Assembly: GCA_016191395.1 (NCBI GenBank)
Contig: JACPOS010000021.1
Coordinates: 1 to 49,411, forward strand
Reading direction: 5' to 3'
DNA: 49,411 nt
Origin: Chloroflexota bacterium
Lineage (GTDB): Bacteria; Chloroflexota; Limnocylindria; Limnocylindrales; CSP1-4
Of this stretch, positions 16,733-23,607 are shown piece by piece. The stretch's first letter is position 1. The number at the start of each line of letters is the position of its first letter. The notes beneath the pieces were generated by a model. That model saw nothing but the letters and a program-made list of their open reading frames with translations, ran no database searches and was not told the DNA's origin. The position numbers and the translations under genes are program-made.

Positions 16733-17047
16733 ATGGGTGAAGCCAAGAGCGGCGGACGTCCCCGGGCCTCTGCGGGCGTGCCCGATGCCGCGCCCGATCC
16801 GCGCGTCGCGGAGTTGGAGGAGCGGCTCGCCCGGCTCGAGGGCGGGCCCGGCCTCAGGGAGCGCAGCCGCCACGTCATGGAGAAGTTGATGCCCGCAGAG
16901 GCGAGCCGCCACTTCTTCAACGCCGGACGCGAGAACCTCCTGGGCATGCGCTCCATCGTCGACTTCTGGCTTCGCCGCCTCGACGACATGGAAGCGAAGG
17001 TCGCACCCTCCGGCGACGAAGGCCGCGAGACCATCTCGATCGACTAG
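16733..17047 (+). CDS. Small protein linked to ArsA
   Basis: 104 residues; ATG at 16733 with an AGGAG site about 10 bases upstream, inside the end of arsA. A Gly/Pro/Arg-rich N-terminus is followed by a short coiled coil (VAELEERLARLEG) and a helical C-terminal region (SRHFFNAGRENLLGMRSIVDFWLRRLDDME). I recognise no family. Its close coupling to arsA suggests a partner or regulator, but that is inference. The C-terminal end is acidic (ETISID). Confidence 0.65.
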   Translation: MGEAKSGGRPRASAGVPDAAPDPRVAELEERLARLEGGPGLRERSRHVMEKLMPAEASRHFFNAGRENLLGMRSIVDFWLRRLDDMEAKVAPSGDEGRETISID

Positions 17048-17326
17048 GTCCCGCTCCCGGGCTGCAGTCCGCCGCGCCCCCCACGGCTCCGTGCCGGCGT
17101 TCGGACGTTCTGGTCACCCAGTAACCCGGGTGGTGTTATCCGGAAATTCGGCCGCCCAGGGCCTACTGTGACCCTTCCGCGGCACGGATCCACGCTCAGT
17201 TCTCGGCCCGCGAGGTCCCGAGTAGTGGCTCGCCGTTGCATACCAGCACGGGGGTTACTGACTGGCAGGATTTCGGGCGCCCGGGGAGTCCGGTCGATCT
17301 AGGCTTGCCGCACAAGGAGGTGCGGC
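17048..17326. other. Intergenic region with inverted repeats
   Basis: 279 bases without a gene. GGTCACCCAGTA (17112-17123) can pair with TACTGTGACC (17164-17173). Inside, CACCC/GGGTG (17115-17132) forms a smaller hairpin. A GGGTTACT near 17255 is an inverted match to AGTAACCC at 17120. An AAGGAGG ribosome-binding site precedes the DUF421 start. The region could hold the arsA terminator or an RNA leader. Confidence 0.4.
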
Positions 17327-17827
17327 GTGGTCATCCTGGGCTTCGATCTCGAGAAGGCATTCGTTCCGGACGTCAGCGTGTTCGAGATGGTCGTCCGCGG
17401 GGCGATCATGTACGTGGCCATGTTCGTGCTGCTGCGGGTGGTGCTCCGCGGCAGGCTCGGGTCGATGACCTCGAGCGACCTGCTCGTCCTCGTGATCATC
17501 TCCGACGGGGCCCAGAACGCGATGTCCAGCAACTACACTTCGATCACGGACGGCATCGTCCTTGTCGCGACGATCGTGGGCATGAGCTGGCTGTTCGACT
17601 GGCTCGGCTACCACGTGGCCTTCATGGGGCGGTTCGTCCATCCACAGCGAAAGCCGCTTGTCGTGAACGGCCGGGTGATCCGCAAGGCGCTCGCCGATGA
17701 GCTCATGACCGAGGACGAGCTCATGACCCAGCTGCGCCTCCAGGGAGCGGACCAGATCCAGCAGGTCAAGTCGGCCTACCTCGAGGGCAACGGCGAGATC
17801 AGCGTGATTCGCCGCGCTGGCGCTTGA
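17327..17827 (+). CDS. DUF421 membrane protein (YetF-like)
   Basis: 166 residues from a GTG 7-8 bases after AAGGAGGT. Three N-terminal hydrophobic segments (about residues 21-39, 50-65 and 77-95), then a soluble domain with PQRKPLVVNGRVIRKALADE and DELMTQLRLQGADQIQQVKSAYLEGNG, match the YetF/YkjA family. The family is found in spore-formers and many other bacteria; its activity is not known. An earlier start is excluded by the strong ribosome-binding site here. Confidence 0.85.
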   Translation: MVILGFDLEKAFVPDVSVFEMVVRGAIMYVAMFVLLRVVLRGRLGSMTSSDLLVLVIISDGAQNAMSSNYTSITDGIVLVATIVGMSWLFDWLGYHVAFMGRFVHPQRKPLVVNGRVIRKALADELMTEDELMTQLRLQGADQIQQVKSAYLEGNGEISVIRRAGA

Positions 17828-17836
17828 TCCGAATCG

Positions 17837-17842
17837 CATACT
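17837..17842 (+). promoter_or_regulatory. -10 hexamer of a lipoprotein gene
   Basis: CATACT ends 8 bases before the ATG at 17851; leaderless layout. Confidence 0.45.
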
Positions 17843-17850
17843 GCGCACAC

Positions 17851-18516
17851 ATGGCTTCACGGTCAGCCGCGCCATTGCTGGCTACGGCGTTCCTCCTGCT
17901 CTTCGCGGCATGCGGTGGCAGCGGAGCGCCGACTGGCGCCGCCTCGCCCGGTGGACCCGGCTCCACCGCCGCCGGCGATGAATCGGCCGAGCCGGGGGAC
18001 GGTGGACAGCCCTCCGGGCCTGCCACGGCCGAGCCTGGCACCACGCCCGCATCCAATGGGTCGTCATCGGCGCCCGCCGACGGTACGGGCGTCGACAACG
18101 CCCGGCTCGCCACCGGCGAAACGCCGTCGGGCTGGGTCCAGGTGCTATCGAACGACAGCGCGTGCCGACAGGCAGTGCCGCCCGATTGGTACACGGACGT
18201 GGGCATTCCCGGCGACGCCTTGGCCGTCGACAATTTCGCTTCCTCGCGGGTGGTGCGCGACTCGGCGGCCAAGTGGTCCGACTACATCGACAGGCTCAAG
18301 GCGACGTACTTCACCGACGGCCAGCTGACGTTGCTCCAGACCGACCGCCTGTTCCTGATGCGCAACACGGTCGCGGGGAACCACTCGCGCGTCATGGCGC
18401 TCCATCTCGACGGATACGCGTGCGGGGTCATCATCCCGATCGACGAGGCGGCGGGCGACACGTATGACGCCATCGCCACGCAGATCCTGTACTCCATCGC
18501 GGCGACCAAGCGGTGA
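17851..18516 (+). CDS. Predicted lipoprotein of unknown function
   Basis: 221 residues. MASRSAAPLLATAFLLLFAAC is a lipoprotein signal with lipobox FAAC. A Gly/Ser/Pro/Thr-rich spacer of about 60 residues follows, then a folded region (GWVQVLSNDSACRQAVPP, DRLFLMRNTVAGNHSRVMAL, YDAIATQILYSIA) that resembles the C-terminal part of the other lipoprotein at 11590-12321 in style. It is probably surface exposed on the membrane. The start at 17851 is chosen over 17824 because a -10-like CATACT lies between them and only the shorter form has a proper signal peptide. Confidence 0.65.
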   Translation: MASRSAAPLLATAFLLLFAACGGSGAPTGAASPGGPGSTAAGDESAEPGDGGQPSGPATAEPGTTPASNGSSSAPADGTGVDNARLATGETPSGWVQVLSNDSACRQAVPPDWYTDVGIPGDALAVDNFASSRVVRDSAAKWSDYIDRLKATYFTDGQLTLLQTDRLFLMRNTVAGNHSRVMALHLDGYACGVIIPIDEAAGDTYDAIATQILYSIAATKR

Positions 18517-18549
18517 TCGCCTGACCGTCCGCGCGACTGCCACCTCAGG

Positions 18550-18555
18550 TATCGT
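18550..18555 (+). promoter_or_regulatory. Probable -10 of the aldehyde dehydrogenase gene
   Basis: TATCGT about 56 bases upstream of the ATG at 18612. A good ribosome-binding site (GGAGGA, 18600-18605) lies in the short leader, unlike the leaderless genes. Confidence 0.35.
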
Positions 18556-18611
18556 GGCCGCACCGAACCGACCCAGGCTCAGGCGCTCGACGCACCCGCG
18601 GAGGACAACCC

Positions 18612-19976
18612 ATGGCATACGCCGTAACCAACCCCGCCACCGGCGAGACGGTCAAGACGTTCCCGACGATCACCAACGACGAGCTCGAGGCTGCAATCAC
18701 CGCCGCCGACGAGGCCCACCGCGGCTGGTCGAGATCGACCACGGTCGCGGAGCGAGCGGCAATGATCCGTCGCGTCGCCGAGCTGCACACCGAGCGCCGT
18801 CAGGAGCTCGCGGAGATCATCGTGCGCGAGATGGGCAAGCCGATCGGGCAGGCCCTCAGCGAGGTCGACTTCGCCGCCGCAATCTACGAGTACTACGCCG
18901 ATAACTCGCCCGAGTTCCTCAAGGACGAGCCGATCACGCTCCTCGCCGGCGAAGGGTCGGCGGTCATCCGCCGATCGTCGGTGGGGGTGCTCCTCGGCGT
19001 CATGCCCTGGAACTTCCCCTACTACCAGGTGGCGCGCTTCGCCGGTCCCAACCTCATCATCGGCAACACGATCCTCCTCAAGCACGCCGAGCAATGCCCC
19101 GAGTCGGCTGCGGCCATCGAGCAGATCTTCCGCGACGCCGGCTTTCCGGCCGGGGCGTACGTGAACATCTACGCCACGTACGACCAGATCGAGAAGGTCA
19201 TCGCCGACCCGCGCGTCCAGGGCGTTTCGCTCACCGGCTCCGAGCGGGCCGGTGCGGCAGTCGCCGAGATCGCGGGCCGCAACCTGAAGAAGGTCGTGCT
19301 CGAGCTTGGCGGCTCCGATCCGTTCATCCTGCTTTCCACCAACGACCTCGATGCCGTCGTGCAGAACGCCGTCGACGCCCGCCTGGACAACAGCGGCCAG
19401 TCGTGCAACGCGGCCAAGCGCTTCATCGTCGCCGACGACCTGTACGAGCCGTTCCTCGAGAAGTTCACGGCGAAGATCGCGGCCATCGAGGCGACCGACC
19501 CGTCATCGTCCGACGCAGCGCTGGGACCGTTGTCCTCGCTCAAGGCCGCCGAGCGGCTCGATGAGCAGGTCAGGCGCGCGGTCCAGCATGGCGCGACGCT
19601 CGTCCATGGTGGCGGGCGCGACGGCGCGTTCTTCCAGACGACGGTGCTGACCGATGTCACGCCCGAGAACCCCGCGTCGAAGGAGGAGTTCTTCGGCCCG
19701 GTCGCGCAGGTCTACCGGGCGAAGGACGAGGACGATGCGATCCGGATCGCCAACGACATCCCGTACGGCCTGGGCTCCTACGTCTACACGACGGACCGTG
19801 CGCAGGCGCTCCGCGTCGCCGACGGCATCGAGGCCGGGATGGTCTTCGTCAACGTCGTGCTGGCCGATGGCGCCGAGCTGCCCTTCGGGGGCATCAAGCG
19901 CTCCGGCTCGGGCCGCGAGCTGGGCCGGTTCGGCGCGGACGAGTTCGTCAACAAGAAGATGATCCGCATCGGTTAG
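18612..19976 (+). CDS. NAD(P)-dependent aldehyde dehydrogenase, succinate-semialdehyde type
   Basis: 454 residues. The oxyanion motif PWNFPYYQVARFAGPNLIIG, catalytic glutamate E231 in LELGGSDPF and nucleophile C265 in GQSCNAAKR, 34 residues apart, define the ALDH superfamily. Length, TGSERAGAAVAEIAGRNLKK and EEFFGPVAQVYRAKDEDDA are close to short succinate-semialdehyde dehydrogenases (GabD/SSADH type), which oxidise succinic semialdehyde to succinate. Substrate cannot be fixed from sequence alone. It stands alone between a lipoprotein gene and a convergent NTF2-like gene. Confidence 0.85.
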   Translation: MAYAVTNPATGETVKTFPTITNDELEAAITAADEAHRGWSRSTTVAERAAMIRRVAELHTERRQELAEIIVREMGKPIGQALSEVDFAAAIYEYYADNSPEFLKDEPITLLAGEGSAVIRRSSVGVLLGVMPWNFPYYQVARFAGPNLIIGNTILLKHAEQCPESAAAIEQIFRDAGFPAGAYVNIYATYDQIEKVIADPRVQGVSLTGSERAGAAVAEIAGRNLKKVVLELGGSDPFILLSTNDLDAVVQNAVDARLDNSGQSCNAAKRFIVADDLYEPFLEKFTAKIAAIEATDPSSSDAALGPLSSLKAAERLDEQVRRAVQHGATLVHGGGRDGAFFQTTVLTDVTPENPASKEEFFGPVAQVYRAKDEDDAIRIANDIPYGLGSYVYTTDRAQALRVADGIEAGMVFVNVVLADGAELPFGGIKRSGSGRELGRFGADEFVNKKMIRIG

Positions 19977-19995
19977 GGCGACCGGGTCCTCGAGC

Positions 19996-20376
19996 TCACG
20001 TACCGGCCGGCTGCCAGAGGGTATTCAGGATTCGCCAGCCGTCCGCCGTTCGGACGAGGTGGACGAACTCGCGATAGACAGGCGAGCTGACGGTCGCCGC
20101 GGCGATGTTGCCGTGGATGTCGTCGATCCGGATCACGAGGCGTTGGCGTTCCGGCGGAATCTTCTTCCCGATGCCGAGCTCGGTGAAATCGACCATGGAG
20201 TCGCTCGTCTCCCGAGCCAGCGACGGACCGCCCCCCTGGTCGATGTAGCCACGCTTCGCGAGCTCGGGATGCAGCGCGCCCCGCATCCTCGCGGCGTCGC
20301 CCGCGTACCAGGACTCGAAGTAGTCCCGGATGCAGCGCTCGATGGCCGCCCGATCGTTGACGTCGCTCTGTGGCAC
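19996..20376 (-). CDS. NTF2-like (SnoaL/lumazine-binding-like) protein
   Basis: 126 residues from GTG 20376, about 7 bases after an AGGGAGG site; a neighbouring GTG at 20379 is the alternative. AAIERCIRDYFESWYAGDAARM, HPELAKRGY and VYREFVHLVRTADGWRILNTLW are typical of the NTF2-like superfamily, notably putative lumazine-binding proteins. These are small cone-shaped ligand-binding or enzymatic domains. It lies 37 bases downstream of the hydrolase-cyclase gene on the same strand, so co-expression is likely. Function is unknown. Confidence 0.7.
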   Translation of the reverse strand: MPQSDVNDRAAIERCIRDYFESWYAGDAARMRGALHPELAKRGYIDQGGGPSLARETSDSMVDFTELGIGKKIPPERQRLVIRIDDIHGNIAAATVSSPVYREFVHLVRTADGWRILNTLWQPAGT

Positions 20377-20413
20377 CACGGGGCCTCCCTGCGTTGGCCG
20401 ACTTCGGACATCC

Positions 20414-21745
20414 CTATGCGACGGCGAAGAGCAGCCGGTCCTCCTCGACGCCCTTGAGACTGTGCATCCCACGGTTGATGAACTCGAACCCGGAGCCGGC
20501 GACGAGATCGCGAACCGACGACGAGACGAGGACTTCTCCAGGCCGAGCCAGGGCGGCGACCCGCGCGCCCACGTGGACCGAGATCCCGGCGAGATCGCCG
20601 TTGGGTAGCACGTCAACCTCACCGGTATGGACGCCTGCGCGAACCTCGAGGCCGAGCCGTCGCACACTCTCGCCGATCGCCTTGGCGGCACGGATCGCGC
20701 GAGCCGGGCTGTCGAACGCCGCGAGGAAGCCGTCCCCGGCGGTATCGATCTCGCGGCCGCGGAAACGAGTCAGCTCGGCCCGGACCGCGGCGTTGTGGGC
20801 GTCGAGCAGCGCACGCCAGCGAGCGTCGCCCATGTGGGTGGCACGCTCGGTGGACGCGACGATGTCCGTGAAGAGGACCGTCACCAGCACGCGGTCAGGG
20901 GCCTCCGCCTCACGCGAGCCCGTCAGGAACTCGCGGATCTCCGCGAGCACCGGTTCCGGCTCGAACCAGGCGACGTGATCGTCGGTTGGCCGCTCGACGT
21001 ATTTGGCTCCGGGCAGGTACTGCGCCAGCCATCGTCCCTGTTCAACGTGGCACACCTGATCGCCGGCAGCGTGCATCACGAGGGCCGGGACCCGAATCGA
21101 CGGCACGACGCTCCGTACGTCGATCTCGAAGGCCATACGCGAGAAGGCCTCCAGCGAGGCGGGGGTCCCGGAATTCCGCTGGACCTTGCCCCACCACGCC
21201 TGGATCGCCGGAAAGCTGGGGTCGCGCAGGGTCGATGGCGCGATGGCCTTGATGCTCTCTCCCTGCCCCCATCGCGTCGGGATCAGGGCGATCGCGGCCT
21301 CGTGTTCCTCGACGGTGGCCTCACCCCATGGCCAGTCGGCATCTCGCCGCTCGCGCACCTCGGCTCCCTGGAGGATGAGCGCGCGCGTGCGTTCAGGGTG
21401 CGCGGCCGCGAACAGCATCGCGAGGGGGCCGCCCTCCGATTCGCCCATCACGGCAGCGGATGTGGAGTCCACCGCATCCATCACCGCCCGGATGTCGTCC
21501 ATCCGGACATCGAGCGGCACCGTTTCGGGCACCCGCTCCGACATGCCCATCCCGCGCTTGTCGAAGAGGATCAGGCGGCTGAATTCGGCGAGACGCTCGC
21601 AGTAGTGCCGGAACGAGGGCTGATCCCAGTACACGTCGAGATGCGTCGACGAGCCCTGCACGAAGACGAGGTCGATCGGGCCGTCGCCGACGACCCGATA
21701 CGCGATGTGCACGTCACCGCTTCGCGCGAAGGCAACCTCCGCCAT
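20414..21745 (-). CDS. Alpha/beta hydrolase fused to a class III nucleotide cyclase
   Basis: 443 residues. Residues 1-280 form an alpha/beta hydrolase: nucleophile elbow GESEGG (S103), a possible acid in AAGDQ (D229) and the histidine in TDDHVAW (H257). Residues 287-443 form a class III adenylate/guanylate cyclase catalytic domain: metal aspartates in LFTDIVASTE (D294) and TAGDGF (D338), and the transition-state arginine in HVGARVAAL (R395), with H391 at the position of the usual Asn. Fusions of this kind occur in many Actinobacteria and Rhizobia. The hydrolase may act as an enzyme or a ligand sensor controlling cAMP production. No transmembrane segment is present. Confidence 0.85.
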   Translation of the reverse strand: MAEVAFARSGDVHIAYRVVGDGPIDLVFVQGSSTHLDVYWDQPSFRHYCERLAEFSRLILFDKRGMGMSERVPETVPLDVRMDDIRAVMDAVDSTSAAVMGESEGGPLAMLFAAAHPERTRALILQGAEVRERRDADWPWGEATVEEHEAAIALIPTRWGQGESIKAIAPSTLRDPSFPAIQAWWGKVQRNSGTPASLEAFSRMAFEIDVRSVVPSIRVPALVMHAAGDQVCHVEQGRWLAQYLPGAKYVERPTDDHVAWFEPEPVLAEIREFLTGSREAEAPDRVLVTVLFTDIVASTERATHMGDARWRALLDAHNAAVRAELTRFRGREIDTAGDGFLAAFDSPARAIRAAKAIGESVRRLGLEVRAGVHTGEVDVLPNGDLAGISVHVGARVAALARPGEVLVSSSVRDLVAGSGFEFINRGMHSLKGVEEDRLLFAVA

Positions 21746-21829
21746 CTCCGTATCATCGCCCGTCGCTCGCCCCGCGTCACCGGTTGTCCCGCGCCGCGGG
21801 CACCGCCGAAGGCTCGAACGACCCTGCGC

Positions 21830-21835
21830 TAGAAT
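21830..21835 (+). promoter_or_regulatory. -10 hexamer of the tRNA-Val gene
   Basis: TAGAAT about 34 bases before the tRNA 5' end, a usual distance for a stable RNA promoter with a short 5' trailer. Confidence 0.45.
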
Positions 21836-21869
21836 GCCGCGGCGACGTGACGGAACTCGCGTCGCACTC

Positions 21870-21946
21870 GGGCGGCTAGCTCAGTTGGTTAGAGCACTTG
21901 CTTGACATGCAAGAGGTCACTGGTTCGAGCCCAGTGTCGCCCACCA
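21870..21946 (+). tRNA. tRNA-Val (anticodon GAC)
   Basis: 77 bases with a full cloverleaf: acceptor GGGCGGC pairs with GTCGCCC (one G-U), D-arm GCTC/GAGC, anticodon stem CTTGC/GCAAG with loop TTGACAT, so the anticodon is GAC and reads GUC/GUU valine codons. The T-arm ACTGG/CCAGT encloses TTCGAGC. The CCA end is encoded. It has its own -10-like site upstream. Confidence 0.95.
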
Positions 21947-22045
21947 TCCCTCGTCGGCTGATCGGCGGCCATCGCTGCGTTGCCGTCGCCGCCTCGTCGG
22001 TCACGTACGCCAACGTCCGCTCCCTCCTCAGCCCCCGGGGCGCCT

Positions 22046-23287
22046 CTAGTCGCTGGTCGCCGTGGCGACCGGGTCGGGGGCGGTCATGCCGATATGCCGT
22101 ACGGAGGGCACGAGGACCACGCTCACGCACACCAGCACGTTGAGTGCCGCCGCCACGAAGAGCGTCTGCGAGGTGCCGAAGGCGGCGGCGATCGGGCCGA
22201 TGAGCGCGTAGCCGATCGGGTTGAGCGCGACCGATCCGAACCAGTCGAACGAGCTGATTCGCGACAGGGCGTGCTCCGGGATGTTCCGCTGGAATGCCGT
22301 CACGTAGAGCGTCTCGCCAGGGGCGAAGCCCACGCCCACGAAGAACCCGACCGTCGCGATCCCGAAGAGCGGCAGCGGGAACGCGAGCGCGGTCAGGAGC
22401 AGGCCCGCGGGCATCACCAGGAGCTCGCTCCAGACGAGCGGTCGCCTGACCCGGAGGCGCAGGGCGAACAGCCCGCCCACGACCGCGCCGAGCGACTCGA
22501 TGGCGAGGATCGTGCCCCAGCCCGCGGCGCCGCCGAGGTGGTCCTTCGCGACCGTGGGTCCGAGCACGAGCAGGGCAGGGAAGTAGGTCAGCTGGAACAG
22601 CCCGAACGAGCCGATGATCGCCACCGCCCACGGTCGCGCGATGAACTCGCGCCAGCCCTCCCGAAGGTCACCCACGACGGACTTGGTCGCGGCTCGGACA
22701 AGCGGGGCGAGCCGGATGGTGGAGATGAGCGTCGCCGAGGCGAAGAACGTCACCGCGTCCACGGAGATGGCGATGGCCGGGCTGCCGAGCGTGACGATCA
22801 GGGCGCCGAGGGCGGGCGAGATGACCGACAGGGTGCTGCGCGAGAGCTGGGCAAGCGCGTTGGCCTCCTGGAGCCGGCTGTCGCTCACCGTCTCCTTGAT
22901 CAGCCCGACCTGGACCGGCCGGCTGAACGCATTCGCGACCCCGAAGGCGATCTGGAGGAGCGCGACGTTCCAGACGTGTGCGGACCCGGTGAACAGCAGC
23001 GCGGCGGTCGCGACCTGGGCCACGCCTTTCACCAGGTCCGTCGAGATGAGGATCGTGCGGCGCGGGATCCGGTCGGCGAAGACGCCGCCGAGCAGCAGGA
23101 ACACGATCATCGGGACCTCGCGCGCCAGCAGCACGATGCCGAGGTCCGTCGCGGTCCCGAACTCGAGCACGGCGAACGCCAATGCCACGTTCGCCATGCC
23201 GCCCCCGAGGTGCGACACCACGAGGGCGGACAGGTACCGCGCGTAGTTGCGCTCGTGGAGCACGTCGAGCGAGCGGGGCAGGCGCAT
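22046..23287 (-). CDS. MFS transporter (MFS_3 type)
   Basis: 413 residues from the ATG at 23287; the upstream ATG at 23428 would run through the thrS leader and is rejected. Twelve hydrophobic segments, ERNYARYLSALVVSHLGGGMANVALAF at the start and the loop DRIPRRTILISTDLVKG identify the enterobactin-exporter-like MFS group, related to but distinct from the transporter at 7301. Substrate unknown. A -10-like TAGACT lies 8 bases upstream on the - strand, divergent from the thrS promoter. Confidence 0.8.
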   Translation of the reverse strand: MRLPRSLDVLHERNYARYLSALVVSHLGGGMANVALAFAVLEFGTATDLGIVLLAREVPMIVFLLLGGVFADRIPRRTILISTDLVKGVAQVATAALLFTGSAHVWNVALLQIAFGVANAFSRPVQVGLIKETVSDSRLQEANALAQLSRSTLSVISPALGALIVTLGSPAIAISVDAVTFFASATLISTIRLAPLVRAATKSVVGDLREGWREFIARPWAVAIIGSFGLFQLTYFPALLVLGPTVAKDHLGGAAGWGTILAIESLGAVVGGLFALRLRVRRPLVWSELLVMPAGLLLTALAFPLPLFGIATVGFFVGVGFAPGETLYVTAFQRNIPEHALSRISSFDWFGSVALNPIGYALIGPIAAAFGTSQTLFVAAALNVLVCVSVVLVPSVRHIGMTAPDPVATATSD

Positions 23288-23295
23288 GACGCCGG

Positions 23296-23301
23296 AGTCT
23301 A
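23296..23301 (-). promoter_or_regulatory. -10 hexamer of the MFS gene
   Basis: TAGACT on the - strand, 8 bases before the ATG at 23287; leaderless layout, divergent from the thrS promoter 25 bases away. Confidence 0.4.
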
Positions 23302-23325
23302 GAAGGGCCGGTTGCGAGCGTGCGC

Positions 23326-23331
23326 TATAGT
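23326..23331 (+). promoter_or_regulatory. -10 of thrS with TCCCGCC discriminator
   Basis: GCGCTATAGTCCCGCCA. TATAGT plus CCCGCC is shared with infC, cvpA, DUF951 and yebC. Transcription would begin near 23338 and produce a leader of about 270 bases. Confidence 0.55.
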
Positions 23332-23337
23332 CCCGCC

Positions 23338-23607
23338 AACGCATCGATCGGGACACGCGATCGAGGGCAGGTCTCCAAGCGAGCCGGGGCGGTGGGAGCC
23401 GGCAGATCCTCCTTCGAACCCGCACCACCCGTGAGTGGCCGGTGAACCGGCCCGGGTCCGCCCGTTACCGCGGCGAAAGCGCCCGATCACGCGCCGCCAC
23501 GGCGGTGAGGGTTCGGGAAGGCGGGTGGAACCGCGGGAAGTCGAGCAATCGGCCTCTCGTCCTGTCGGAGGACGAGGGGTCGTTTCGATTCTCGGGAGGT
23601 CACGGAC
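23338..23607 (+). ncRNA. T-box riboswitch leader of thrS
   Basis: The leader contains GGGTGGAACCGCGG at 23523-23536, a close match to the conserved T-box sequence. Its TGGA (23526-23529) would pair with an uncharged tRNA ending in UCCA. Downstream, CCTCTCGTCCT (23553-23563) and AGGACGAGGGG (23569-23579) form an 11-pair hairpin followed by a moderately T-rich TCGTTTCGATTCT, a candidate terminator. A ribosome-binding site GGGAGG lies at 23596-23601. Upstream stems exist (for example GCCGG/CCGGC inside an AGGTCT/AGATCCT helix), but I cannot place the specifier codon with confidence. Confidence 0.75.
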
